This document shows positions 46,370 through 58,795 of a stretch of 64,000 bases of DNA, piece by piece. Below the pieces are notes generated by a model. It did no database searches and was not told where the DNA came from. It saw nothing but the letters and a program-made list of their open reading frames with translations. The translations under genes were made by a program, and so were the position numbers. Position 1 is the first letter of the stretch. Each line of letters starts with the position of its first letter. Source of the stretch: Sambucus nigra (Eukaryota; Streptophyta; Magnoliopsida; Dipsacales; Adoxaceae); the NCBI GenBank assembly GCA_949130495.1, contig OX422211.1, forward strand, positions 399,833,049 to 399,897,048, given 5' to 3'.

Positions 46370-47269
46370 AGATTTTTTTTCACTAGAGTTCGCAGGTAAG
46401 TCGAACTTAGTGGGTGCGTTGTCGGTAGCAGCCATAGCATGTGGGTAAACTTTTCGTAGGATAGCGGAGTTCCTTAGTGTTCTTCATGAGAGAGTGGAGG
46501 CGTGCACTGAGTGATTGGTTGAATTAGGCAAGGAATTTCTACTTTCGAGAATTATGGGAGTAGGGTTGATAATATTTTTTTAAACATCGGCTGGATAGCG
46601 ATGGAATTTAACTATTGTGGATAGTGGAGTTAAATTTTAGTGTTCGCGACACCAGGGTATGGTTTATACTAGGTATCACCTGAGAGGGCGTATAGCCTAT
46701 ATATATGGGGGTATATATGTGTATTTCGTGGTGCAATAGCACATAGTGAGGTTTTGTGTTCTCACATTTTATCCCGGTCAATGGGGATGTTTACTGAAGT
46801 GAATCAGGGTGGTTAAATTTATTTTCGAGCAAAGAGAGATAACTCGGGGTTTATTTTGCGGAAGGACTAGTGGTAGTAAGGGAGCGGTATTTCATGTTGT
46901 CTTCGGTAGCATAAGGGTAAGCATATATACTTTTGCGTTGAGAGACAAGTATTTTGGGGAGAGGTTTGAACGATACCACATGGGTTGGGTACCCGGGCGG
47001 TATATATATATATATATGTGTGTGTAATATGACTATGGGTTCGAAGTTATATTACGGGCGACGACTAGCATAATCGGGTAACTTTCGTGCAGTAGAGCGC
47101 GAGTATAGGATGTATGGGCGCCCTGGTAAAGTTAAATGCATGCTTGGGTAACGTATGGTTAGAATCGGATGGGATAGATATAGCGGGCTTGGAGGAACTT
47201 GACTAGTGAGTAATATGTGAATACTGGAACACTAGGTTTATCTTAATTTCGAGGACGAAATTCCTTTGC
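46370..47269 (+). other. Internal 3' part of LARD A
   Basis: No pol motif. It has a TATATATA and GTGTGT run at 46999-47023. The last 40 bases hold CTTAATTTCGAGGACGAAAT (47242), the terminal pol nucleotide motif of Tekay-like elements, showing that the internal region was joined across a large deletion. Confidence 0.6.
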
Positions 47270-47280
47270 AAGGGGGGAAG
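47270..47280 (+). other. Polypurine tract of LARD A
   Basis: AAGGGGGGAAG two bases before the LTR start at 47283. Confidence 0.85.
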
Positions 47281-47282
47281 TA

Positions 47283-50200
47283 TGTAACACCCCGTATTTT
47301 TGTATAGTTAATATTTAATTAATTCTGGAATTTTAAATTACTGGTGTGTTGTAATTTTAATTGAATTAATTATGGCAATATATATATTTAAATATTAATC
47401 GGGGAGTGAATGGTTAATGTTTAGGGAAAATTTATTTACTAAGTGAATAGTAATAATTTAATTACGTCATTTCAGGTATTAATGACGGGGTATGCACTTA
47501 TCCCACCCGGGAGTCGGTATAGACTAAATTGGGTGTGAGATAAGGATTTTTATAAATTAATTCGGATGTCAATTCTGACTGCGCGGTTGAGTCCGGATGG
47601 GTCGAGATAGTCAGAAAAGAGTACCCGGGGGTAGTAATTGGGTCTCGGGGTATTTTTGGGCATAGCCGGGCCCACACGGGGTGAGTTGGGCCACTTTAAT
47701 TAAGCCCATTAGGTGAAAAACGGGATTGAGAGTTTTAACCTAAGTGAGGGATTAGGAAATCAGCAGCCATAAAAAATCTAAGCTTAGCGCTTGAGAGGGA
47801 AATTGGGGGAAAGCTTAGCAAGAGCAATTGGGAGCCTTTGGAGCCAAATTAAAGGGTTAATTTGGGGTGTTCTTCGTCAACTAATCTCTACAACAATGGA
47901 ATCAGACCCTACGAACGATTCCAGGCAAGTGGTTAACTGTTTTGATTCTTAAAGCATGCTAATCAATTCATATCATAGTGATGTGTAAACCAAAATTCGT
48001 TTTTGGGTGTAAATGGGTACAAATTGGGTTTTTGTTTTTGAAACACTTGAATGAGATTCAAAGTAAGATTTAGATGGATGATTGATATCTGAATATGTAT
48101 ATATGATTTGAACGAAAATTTCAGAACATAAAAGAGTAGAAATTGAATCTGAAATTTGGGATTTAAAACAGATAGTTGAATTTTATGGAGAAAGACCCAT
48201 TTCGAAAATTATGAGATAAGTAGAGAGGTTAATTATCTTAAGGTCTCTATGATGAATGGGATGTGGATTAACCATGTGTAGATGATGGGAGAATGTAATT
48301 AGAGGTTTAAATTCTGGTTTAGAAACCTTGAGGTTCGTTAATGGTGGAAAACAAGGGGAAGGCAGAGCTGTAACGAAGGGGTCGATCGATTGATCGGGGG
48401 CATCGATCGATCGATGGTGGGAAATTCTGGCCAGTTCGGCCTGGGTGAGATATAAGGTGGAATTAATTATAAATTAAATTTCCATACATTTATTAGTGAT
48501 AAATAATTGTGAAACAAATATTCCTAGCAATTATGGGAGAAAGTAATTGGGAATAGGATGAATTTATGTGGGACATTAAATGGATGAAATTTAGAAACTT
48601 TATTCCAAAATAGCGAGGTACGGATCAAGTGAGTGAATCCGGGTATATTGGACATGCAACCCCAATGTAGTGAATTAAGTTTGGAGATAAACTAAATAAT
48701 TTTGAGTCGGGATATAGACTCGGGAAATATTAAGTTACCAGCCAAGTAAGTGAGTCCGGGGACAATGGTTGAGTGACACCAAGTTATTAAATTAATAAAT
48801 GTGATAATCAATTTAATGAGAGTCGGATGATAGACTCGGGTAATATTAAATTAATAAGAGTGTTAATTAATTTAAAAGGAGTCGGATTGTAGACTCGGGT
48901 AGGATTAAATTAATAAAGGTGTTAATTAATTTAATTAAAGTCGGTTTGTAGACTCGGGTATGATTAAATTAATGGGTGGGATAATTAGTTTAATCAGGAT
49001 CGGATTGTAGACTCGTGAAGGGTACTTATTAATTAAGGTGATAATTAATTATATTAGAGTCGGACCACAGACTCGGAATTTGGGTTGATTAATTAATTTG
49101 TTAGTTAATTTAATTAGAGTCGGGCGATAGACTCGGGGAGGTATTAAATTAAAATGTGTGTTAATTAATTTAAGGAGAGTCGGACCATAGACTCGGGAAG
49201 AGGATAAGTTATTAAGTGAGAAAATTAATTACATTGAGTCGGGCCACAGACTCAGAAAATTACAGGCAGTGTATGGGATTTTGAGTACATGGTAAAGCCG
49301 GGGTTATTAATATATATATATACGGTGTAGTGGTAGTATATATATATACGTGTATGTATTGTGTGTGACATTAAATTTCAGGCAGTGTGCAGGAGTTTGA
49401 GTACACGGTAAAAACCGGGGTTCATAATATATATATATACGGGCAGTGATAGTATATATATATGTGTATATATTATGTGTGATGGTAAATATCAGTGACT
49501 GGATATTTATTCAATTTAAATACTCTAATGCTATCAAGGGAGGTTGCGCGATGTGGGTGAATCCCCTAGCTTGAGGAGTAGGGCGAGTATATCCCCAGGT
49601 CATAGCGTCCGGTATATATGGGTGAGGGATTTATCTCACTTTCAGGGAAGGAATATGACCACCTCCACTTCGTTATATTTTGGTTCAAGTTGGTGAGCGA
49701 TCCTAACTTGGGGAAACTAGGTTTTGCGAGCACACCTAGTGAGATAGCATTCTAGAGGGAATCATCCGATGAGGGTAAACTCGGAAGGATGGATACACGT
49801 GTGATATATGTGTGGATGTTAGTAAAGGTACGTATAATATGGTAGTAAATATTATATGTAGTTGATAATACAGTGTGTGATGTATTTACTTTATATAACT
49901 CGGGTTACAGTTATATGCAGATAATTAATGAGAAATTAATTAAGTTAATCATTTGTGGGAATAATACAGTGTGTGAAGTATTTACTTTATATAACTTGTG
50001 ACACGGTTATATGATATTATTTAAGAGGAATTAATTAAGTTAATTGTGAAATAACTTATAATTCAAGAATCATTATACTCGGGTTAGAGTAGTATGGCAA
50101 GGGAAGGTTATACTAGGACTAGTTGGACGGGGTAGCACAACTAGGTGGGGTTAAGATAACCGGTAGGTGTGCACAATAGTGGAGGGGTGAGAATGTCCAC

Positions 50201-50831
50201 AAGGGAGTGCGACACTAACTTAAATATGAAGCGCATTCATGCATTTTAAATTACTGCAGTTAATTCACTTGCTAAATATTTTCAAAATGTTTTGGGTTCT
50301 AACCCTTGCTATAAAACTATTTTCAAAACCTTTTAGGTGTCCAGCCACAAGGACGCCAGGATTGATATTCTATTCCAGGGACACGGAGCTGCGGCATTTG
50401 TGGATGCTAGTAGGAGTTTGAATTAGACGCATTATTCATTCATTCCTAGAGTAGGAATCTTGTATCAGTTTCAGTTTTATTTAGGGCTTGTCGCCCGGAC
50501 TTCTCGGTACAGTTTTCAGGTGTAATTTATTCAGGTGTTGTATATTTGTTTTGGGTTATTTATTTGGTGGCCGGTGATTTATTCGGCAAGTTGTGTAATT
50601 ATTATTCTATTTACTTTCATTCAGTTGTGTGAATGGTTTATATTTTAATTCCGCATGTATTGTTTTGGTTTAATTAAAAAGTTAAAATTTGGCACCAACT
50701 TTTGGAATACTAGGTGGTTAATGAGTTTTAAAAAGTTTTCGACAGTGATGATAAGGATGATCCAACTGGGATTCCTGTTTGAATTTGGTATAGGACTGAT
50801 CACCCGGTATTTTATTAGGCGGGGTGTCACA
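47283..50831 (+). repeat. 3' LTR of LARD A
   Basis: TGTAACACCCCG to GGGTGTCACA, 3549 bp, collinear with the 5' LTR. It carries the same 60-bp array (48703-49255) and palindrome cluster (48381-48414). The length difference is mainly the shorter TA run. Confidence 0.93.
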
Positions 50832-52446
50832 ATGACATTCTGGGTAATATGTGATTTTTTTATTCGAGCGAGATGAGTTTTCTTTCAAGTGACTTCGGAT
50901 GTCGCATGAACTTCTTCTCGTGATAAGCCATTGTTATTCGTGCTACATGGATCTTCGTTCAGGCAACTCCTGGAGATTTTATCTCCTCTCTTTGCAATCC
51001 TCCGGTTCATATTTTTATATTATTTGGTATTATTCGGTTAATTCTGAACAGTGTTCAAAAAATACAAAAATATTTTCCTTTTTGATAACATTTTTTAAAA
51101 ATCCAAAAAGATTTTTATATTTTGTTTACACCATATATGAATAAAAATTTAGGATAAGTAAGTCACAACATCATTCCATATCCTTGTGACTATTTGATAG
51201 TGTTTTAAGACAATATGTTGTATCATTCATGTGCTTTACAAAGTTTGGAGTCTTTGAGATGATAGAGTGTTGCTACCTACATGTTTGACTTATTTATCTT
51301 TCATTGCACACATCCACTACTTTGTTTTACTTTTGTTCTTGTCTATCAAACGTTGGTTGAGTGTTTTCATCTCAAATATGTCTGTACAACAAACCAAATG
51401 CAAAAAACTTGATGAAAAATTAGTGCATATTATAAATCGTTTGTGAGTTTGTGTGATTTATTTTGAAAAACGAAAAAGGGTTGCAAAAGGTATTTCATTT
51501 TTTCCTTTGCGATAAATCCACCGTTTAAATGGACCTAAAAAACTGAGGAATTGAAAATTATCCAGGGTCCAATGAGGTTTAAAAGAGCCCCAAAAAATTG
51601 TAAGAAAATAAATTGAAAAATATGCCAAAAAGGGGCCAATAGGTTTTTAGTTTCATTACCTCATAAGAAAAATAAAGAGAATTATCTATTAATGAGGGGG
51701 TTTGGATGGAATTCAATGCGGGTTGCACATCCTTGGATGTCTTGAAAAAGCATTACATAGTTTTTAACGTTATTGGTGTTGAAATTATTTATACTTTCAT
51801 TTTTTTATATAATTAAGATGGTGTCATCTAAATTTAATAAATTTACACCTAAGGACTATTTTGATGTTCATTCGTTAGGAGTACACTTATGCATCTTGCC
51901 CACATGTCATGATTGATTTTATTTTCGTCTCGAATTTGTTCACACCCATTTATTCCGTATCCATGATTTGGATGTGTTAGTGTAAATTCATGGTGTGAGA
52001 TTTTTTGTAACATCATTTATGGATTTTTTTTCTGAAAAATCTGAAAAATAAAAAATAGTTTGTTTGCTTGGTTTACCGTGAAACCCCGATTCGATTTATT
52101 CAGTTAATCCTTTTCCTTCTCTATATCGGAAAAATGAAAAGATGGAGAAGGATTTATGATTTTATGGGGGAGAATTGATTATTCTTTCAAGTTTATGCTT
52201 ATATCATGTCAAACTCGATACGTCACGAGGTATTTGTTTTCTCTCATGTGTGTATGTACAAGTGAAGATTTTTGGATAGCACGCCCTGATGAGAAACACT
52301 CATAGTTTTGAAGAATTGATTGTAGAATCAAAGTTTGAAGACTTGTCATTTTATCATTCCACTTTTGTTTATGGGAGGCTAGATTTGTATAGGTCATTTT
52401 TTAGATTGATAATTCGGATATTTTAATTTTGTATCGGCATAGACAT
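50832..52446 (+). other. Non-coding 3' zone of copia C, resumed after LARD A
   Basis: It continues 41158-41356. It shares with D, B, A and X the blocks TTGCACACATCCACTA (51303), TAAATCCACCGTTTAAATGG (51515), GTTTGGATGGAATTCAATGC (51700) and TTCACACCCATTTATTCCG (51938). No reading frame of interest. Confidence 0.6.
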
Positions 52447-52455
52447 AGGGGGAGA
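52447..52455 (+). other. Polypurine tract of copia C
   Basis: AGGGGGAGA two bases before the LTR start at 52458. Confidence 0.8.
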
Positions 52456-52457
52456 TT

Positions 52458-53130
52458 TGTAAGGACATTGTCCGTCATAATTAATTATGTCGTATACTGA
52501 TACAAGTCGTCAACGAATTGAGGATGCTAACATCTACAAAAGACGGATCCGAATTACAAGTGGTCTTCAACATTCAAGCGCAACAAGATGAATTTGGTAA
52601 AAATATGTTTAAGTTCCCTTTGCGTTTCCTATTAATAGTGTTGGGATATTTTTTCAAAATTTTTATAAATGGTTTTTAGTATTTTCAAAAACATTTTTTA
52701 TATAAAAGTTTTCTGATCCCATAACAAGTTTTTCTTTTCGAGGTTTCCAACTTTTTTTGAAAGTCTGAAGTTTTTTTTGGAATCACCACCTTCGTCTTTC
52801 AAACGATGACACATCTCGTTGTAAGGAGATACTGTCTCGCTCAAAAGATGACGTATTTTGTTCAAACGACAAGTCTTTTAGGCTGACACATCACCACCTC
52901 AATTTCTGCTATATAATGAGTGTCAGACTATTTGTTTTAGGTGTGTAGAAGTGCTTCTTGTAACAGAATACCTTTTATTTGTTTTTGCATTCTTCTCCAA
53001 CCATTTAAGGGTTCAAAGGTTTTGTTTTTCAATTCACAATCCTAGTTACTTTTATGTGAGTAGTTTTTGTGGAACCCAAGACATATTTTGTTGGGATTTT
53101 ATGTTGCTGAACTAGGTTCCCTTAAAGGTA
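52458..53130 (+). repeat. 3' LTR of copia C, cut by LARD B
   Basis: It matches 38165 to about 38795 of the 5' LTR and stops at 53130, where LARD B begins. A TTCGAA-derived cluster (decayed, 52795-52870) lies about 40 bp upstream of TATATAAT (52910-52917). The missing 390 bp should lie beyond the right edge. Confidence 0.85.
52910..52917 (+). promoter_or_regulatory. TATA box of the copia C LTR
   Basis: GCTATATAATGAG in the 3' LTR; the 5' LTR copy reads CTACGTAATGAG (38571), a decayed form. It lies downstream of the palindrome cluster. Confidence 0.5.
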
Positions 53131-53885
53131 TGTATCACCCCATGATTTTGGGACCGAGAAAATAAATTTTCGGGAGAAATAAAATGTATTTAAATTGGAC
53201 AATTTTAAAATTTGGTAGTTGAGGTCGAAATATTGATGACCTTATAAAGTATTACAGATGATGATTCTGATTGCGCCATTGATTTTGGATGGGTCGAGAT
53301 AGTTAAAATGACTGTCCTTGGGATTTATTTCGATTCCGGAATATTTTTTTAGTTAGTTGACTCGAATTGGAGTAAACGAGTCATTTAAAGTGTGCATTGT
53401 CATTTAAAACTGGGATTTATGTTTTAAAGTCTTAAGAGGCTTACAGATCAGCCTATCTCATTTGTGAGAAAGAAAGAAAGAGAAAAAAAGAGGGAAAGAA
53501 GAAGAAAGGAAGAGAGAGAGAGGAGGAAACTTGGATATTTTCGGCCCGTACGCGATCTCGGGGATGATTCAACCTCTACAATTTTGAGCCAAGTGTTTAA
53601 TCTTGCTAAATAATTCATTTCTGTATCTTATTTCATAATTTGTGGGTAAAAGAATTGGATTTTGGGTATATATGTCAAAACCTTGATTTTGTGGGTTAAA
53701 TCTTTCATTTGAGTTTAGTAAATGGATTTGAGGTTATATTATGTGTAGGGATGATTCGTAGGATGATTTTTATGTTAGAAAATATGTTGGGGTTGAATAT
53801 TGAGGCTTGGAAGATGATTAAATTGATTTTTGGTAAATTTAGGTTTTGGTGAGAAAAGAACCATTTCGTAGCCTGCTGAACAGGA

Positions 53886-54087
53886 CGAATCGATTCGGTC
53901 CCCTTCCGAATTGATTCAGACTGTTGCAGCCTAAGAGGTCTGTGTGACCGAATCAATTCGGACCCAAGGCGAATTGATTCATCCTGGGACAGTCTCTTAG
54001 GTCATTTGGACCGAATTGATTCGCATGTGGGGCGAATCGATTCGCCCTTGAAACCAAATCGATTTGGGCCAGGCCGAATTGATTCGG
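53886..54087. repeat. Palindrome cluster GAATCGATTC / GAATTGATTC (8 copies)
   Basis: Copies start near 53886, 53907, 53949, 53970, 54012, 54032, 54055 and 54075. Most extend to CGAATYGATTCG. TATAAGGGA lies about 65 bp downstream. Confidence 0.9.
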
Positions 54088-55310
54088 AAACAGGGTTGTT
54101 TTTGTGGAGTTTTTCTAGAATTATTTCTACCCCTTTTTGATTGGGTTTATCTATAAGGGACCCTCCTATATGATGCAAGAGATATGTTTTGGAGATTTAT
54201 AAGGGATTTCTCATATGTTATAATGGTGGGGTCATATCGAATCACTTTGGAAACATTTACACGAACGTATAGGAGTTTTATTCCATTTTGATTGGGTTTA
54301 TCGATTTGGAACTTATTTATATGATGCGAGAGTTACGTTTTGGAGTTTAGTTGAGGGTCTCTCACATGTTATAATCGCAGGGGATTGTTGAAGTAGTTTA
54401 GGGATATATGTATGCATAGTACTTATGTACCGAGGTGGTGGGAAACATCATTGGGTATGGGAGTTATAATTGGAGGCCAAAAGGGAGCGTAGAGATGACA
54501 TAAGGTTTAGTACTCTTTTAAAGAGTTGTGAGAGTATGGCGTGGAAATTGTAAGCCGACTTTTGTGGTAAATCTTTATAAAGATACGATTCTATTTATGA
54601 TATGATTGTACCAATGAGAGAGAGAGGTCGCCTACCCTTTGTGATGAGAAACTCGAGGAAAATTGTTAGTGCGTTAATATTAAGGGTTCATAGGAGCAAC
54701 TGAACCGTAGTCAAAATTGAGAACTATCAGATCGTACTATCAACTAGAATAGGTTGTATATTTTTGTGGTAGTAACAATAGGGATTCCAATATAGGATGG
54801 GATCATAAAGTGAAATTAAGATTAAGCTTGGGGCTTGCAGACTATTACATATGTGTATACTTATAGGCTGGATTATTATTAGGTATATCGATGTGCATTC
54901 GGTTATTGATGGGATGTATGGTGATTATTACATGCGTTAAACTATGGGTCAGTAACCTTAATACTGGATATATTGGAAGACTATTACTATCATAGGGACT
55001 ATGGATGAATAGACTTCAAGTGAGGTGTCGTATTCATATAACGAATTAAGTTAAATACGCTCGGGGCGATGGCTAGTATAATGAGTATTATGTACACTTA
55101 TAGCCGAGTTTATAAATTTTCATACATACGAATGAGAGATGGTATGTGTGTGTATATATATATATGTGTATATATATGTATATATGAGTGTACTTATGGT
55201 GTGAATATTTATATCGTGTGTGAATGTTTGATTATATGATGTGATCATATAGATGTATACATATAAGTGTGAATGATATATATACTTATGATGTTAAGCA
55301 TACCCGGTAC

Positions 55311-55483
55311 ATGCTGTCATGGGAAGTTGCGCGATGAGGGTGAGCCCCTGGCTTAAGAAGCAGGGTGTGGATAGTCCCCAGGTCATAGTCGTCCAATTTT
55401 ATTTGTGTGATTTTATTTTAGGGGTGATAAGTCTTGGGTATGAGTCGTTCTCACTTTTTGGTTAGGAACTATGACCGCTTCCC
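55311..55483 (+). repeat. LTR block conserved between LARD A and LARD B
   Basis: It matches 43651-43790 (and 49530-49668) of LARD A: GGAGGTTGCGCGATG, GGGTGAATCCCC, CCCCAGGTCATAG, TCTCACTTT and ATGACC words recur in the same order, while flanking LTR sequence is much less alike. Confidence 0.7.
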
Positions 55484-57017
55484 ATACGTTAGGATTGATT
55501 TTTTCTCCATGGCGGTGTGATAATAGTCCGATGGGTGGTGACCCCGGGAGAAAGTGAGTAATTCCTAGAAGATGATAGCATGGTGCAATATTTTTGTATC
55601 CTATAACCGTTGATGTTATGTGTATTGCAAAGTGTACATTATGTATGTTATGTATACATTGTTATAGGAATGAATGATTGCTCATATATATATTTAGAGT
55701 AAATATATATTTATATATCCTATAGGTGAAGAGGATATGGAGTTTCTAAGGGGTACATCTGGTGTGCTTTCAGTGTACTAGTTTATTTGGGTCAAAGGAT
55801 CGTACTATGAGATAATTGTGGTTATATTGACCCCAAGGAGTTGGATAGAGATTTTAATTATGTTCCTAGATATTGTACACAATAACTAGGTAGTTGAAGT
55901 AGTAGGATTTGTGTGGACATAATGGATCCCTACGATCAACATTGTCAAGGAGTAGTGTATCGAGGGGTTCCTTGTTGGGATTTCGCTTTGCAAGACGTCC
56001 CACGCACGAAACGTAGTGCAATGTTGTGAGTGGAGAGAAGTTATGCCTTTAGTACTAGAATGTATGTTGTTTAAAGAATAATCTTTTATATTGAAGCTTA
56101 ATGTTATTGTGTGACGAACTAAGACTTATAACTGGTTTAAGTTAATAATTGGAACCAATGAAGCCTAGTAAGGTATATATATATGTGTGCATATATTTAC
56201 GTGTGTTTAGAATGGAAAGGATTTTTGGGTTATGTTAAGATGGCAGGTCATGCGGGTATAGGACATGCATACAGTTAAGTAGGTTGTCCTTATATATGTC
56301 GGGTAGCTGCATTAAGGTTCCGGAACACGATTAGGTGCGCACTGTAGACGAGAGGTGATTTTGAGGTTTCGCAAGAGTACGACTCCACTTTAATTATGAA
56401 ATATTGCATTTATATTTATTATGCACGGTTAACACACTTGCTTAAAAATTTTACACCTCGGCATCTGACCCGTTTATATTTCTCTTTTGCTATATATGTA
56501 CATACTGTTTACTACAGGTGTCCTACCGCATGGATACCAGATGCTTTTCTATCCAGAGTCTTGGGAGCCGTAGCAAATGCGAACTGTTGTGGGATTTACA
56601 TTGTAGTCGCTTCCTATTACTTTGTAAATCTAGATAGGATTCATGTTGTATATCGAGTTTACACCCAAGAGTTAATAGCTGTTTATATTTCTTCTTTATG
56701 GTTATTGTACTTTCTGTGACCCGACAGCTTATTCGGGTATATTTCCTTTTGTGTACTCATTTTAATTTAATTCTAGCACTTTCTTTTATCATGGTACATG
56801 TGTGCATTCTAACTTTTCTAGTAGTTCTATATTGTGGGATTGATATCTATTGTATGCTTTATTCATTATTTTGGCATCTGCTTTTATAGTTTCGAGTAGT
56901 TAGACTTATTTTATTTTAGTATAGTCTGTTGATGCTGAGAATGAGCCATCTGAGATTCCTGATTAAATGTAGTATAGGGATGTCCACCCGTTATTATTTT
57001 AAGAGGGGTGTCATAGA

Positions 57018-57029
57018 TGGTATCAGAGC
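57018..57029 (+). other. Primer-binding site of LARD B
   Basis: TGGTATCAGAGC two bases after the LTR end. Confidence 0.9.
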
Positions 57030-57193
57030 ATCAGGTTCTAGTGTCTTTAGGATCTGTGCGGGTTTTCTGCGTTCTTTCGCAAGCATTCTTGATTTAGAGC
57101 CCTACTATTAGGATTGTTATGTTCACTACGTGTATTTTCTTCTACGGCGTATAATCACTTGAATGACGTTTTGATATCGCTGCTTTCATCTCA

Positions 57194-57441
57194 GACGTCG
57201 CCAAGAATAAGTCGTCCAGGAAGGGGCAACATGAGAGATTCAATACCCATAACAGATTTTGGGTACGCTTTGACTGGAAGCATTTTTCTTTCCATGATTC
57301 AGGTGGAGATAAGGAGGAGATTTCTAGCAGGGATTCAAGGTGATCTAACGGTGGTCGAGTGAGAAGGAGAATTGACTCGAATGGAGAATTTTGTGATCGA
57401 TAAGGTAAGTACTGATAAGAAGTGAATAGTGAAGCCATTGG
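57194..57441 (+). pseudogene. Short gag remnant of LARD B
   Basis: The frame TSPRISRPGRGNMRDSIP resembles the start of Tekay-like gag by position and basic composition, as in LARD A. A stop follows at about 57360 and no knuckle was found downstream. This rests mainly on location. Confidence 0.35.
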
Positions 57442-58778
57442 GAGGTTTAGATTGATGAATTCGTCAACATTTGTTAGGAAACCTGGTGTTGGTGACTTTT
57501 ACCGATGTGAGGTGCGTGGCATTGTTCCGTTGTTAGGAGTATCGTCTTTATTCAATAAGGGAGTGAGAAATTTGGAGATTTGGGTCCATTGAGTAGGACT
57601 GAAGGAGTTGTCGGAGGTAGCAATAGCATTTTATCCTTCGAAACAATTAGGAAGGATTTTCGGAAGGATGTTTCTCGGAGGAAAATTTGGCCTTAGGAAG
57701 GAGGCATGTCTTGGAAAGAGTAGAGGACTTTGAACAGGGATTCATGGATGAAGTAAAATAATTGGATTATGGAAGTATAAGGTAGAATACTTTTCTTTGG
57801 GTTTAGGTCACGCCTTATGTGGTATTGGGAACGTCGCGCGTAAGGTATAATGAGTGGTTAGCTTCTATAACCATAGTGTGTACAGAATTTCCTTCGAGGA
57901 AGGAGTGATCAAGTGTGGTACTTGTATGGCATCTTTTGGGATAATAAACCATCTCGTGATGAGCTAGTAGAGAGTTGTGCTATTTAATTCTGAAAGTGCG
58001 GACTGCTAAGATTTGTTGAGTAGTGGTTATAAGGTTATTGTCTTATGGATAGGATAGGGCGGGTAATTGTAGTATTCCAGTGAAGGAATGGCTTGCTTTG
58101 TGGCAATGTTGTAATGTAAAGGAATTGTATAACTGAGAGGTTCAGATTTTAGCAGATTCATTATTGAGCAGGGAATTCAGCTTACGTTTGTGCTAGTTTT
58201 AAGATCAAGTTAGTTGGTGAAAGTATTGTATTTATTGGGGACTTATGTCTTGTATATAAGGTGTTTGAATGGTGTGTCGAAATGCATGGAATTATTTTAT
58301 AGTATATTGTTATATAGGCCTTCGGTCAATATTTATGATTCGAAAATCTTATATAAAACCTTAATCCTGGTTCAACTGATCTCAATCCCCGACATAGCTA
58401 CACAGTAGTGTATTGGGAGGGTTCCTTGTTTTGATTTCGCTTGCGAGACCTCCCCCACATAAGGTAGCGAATGTCAGGAATTGAGAAGAGTTCAACCATT
58501 TGAAATTTCAACTTTTTATATACTTAGTATGCTATTATAGATTAACTTGTTGTGGGTTATATTACGATTTGAGGCTAGTGGAGCCGGGTTATGTTCTTAT
58601 GAGTTGAGCTCGAGAATAGGGTGTATGGCCCCCCGGGTTAGCTAATATGACTTTAAGGTTATATGGTTCGATGTGAGAAGTGGGAGAGATAGGTATAGTG
58701 ATCTTGAAGGTAGATATATGAACTAGATGAGGTTCAGAATCCTAAGCATAACTCAAATTTTGAGAACAAAATTTTTGT
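57442..58778 (+). other. Internal part of LARD B
   Basis: No recognisable pol domain. The sequence before the PPT, CAAATTTTGAGAACAAAATT, is a decayed form of the terminal motif seen in LARD A. Confidence 0.5.
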
Positions 58779-58792
58779 AGGGGAGGGGGGAA
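58779..58792 (+). other. Polypurine tract of LARD B
   Basis: AGGGGAGGGGGGAA three bases before the second LTR. Confidence 0.75.
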
Positions 58793-58795
58793 TTC

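Larger units (their letters stand above)
41357..50831 (+). mobile_element. LARD A: giant-LTR Tekay-like gypsy derivative, young
   Basis: Two LTRs of 3597 and 3549 bp flank an internal region of only 2329 bp, with perfect ATGAC duplications. The TGTAACACCCCG start, GGGGTGTCACA end, PBS spacing and the ATTTCGAGGACGAAATT motif before the PPT are those of Tekay-like chromoviruses. The internal part keeps a gag start and zinc knuckle and the very end of pol but no protease, RT or integrase. It is a large retrotransposon derivative (LARD-type). By eye the LTRs differ at roughly 1-1.5 percent of positions, making it by far the youngest well-delimited insertion here. Confidence 0.92.
38165..53130 (+). 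mobile_element. Copia element C: gag-only element, interrupted twice
   Basis: 5' LTR 38165-39188, PBS, gag to 41157, non-coding zone (41158-41356 and 50832-52446), PPT, then a 3' LTR from 52458 that is cut at 53130 by LARD B. LARD A occupies 41357-50831 with ATGAC duplications. No pol is visible once LARD A is removed. LTR style (TGTAAGGACATTG) differs from A and B, so this is a third family with the same gag lineage and the same gag-only plan. Confidence 0.85.
53131..57015 (+). repeat. 5' LTR of LARD B
   Basis: TGTATCACCCCATG to GGGTGTCATA (ends decayed from TGTAACACC and TGTCACA), 3885 bp, followed by the PBS. It contains a palindrome cluster (53886-54087), TATAAGGG (54153), a block conserved with LARD A (55311-55483) and a 107-codon open frame (56396-56719) with no recognisable product. 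Confidence 0.8.
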
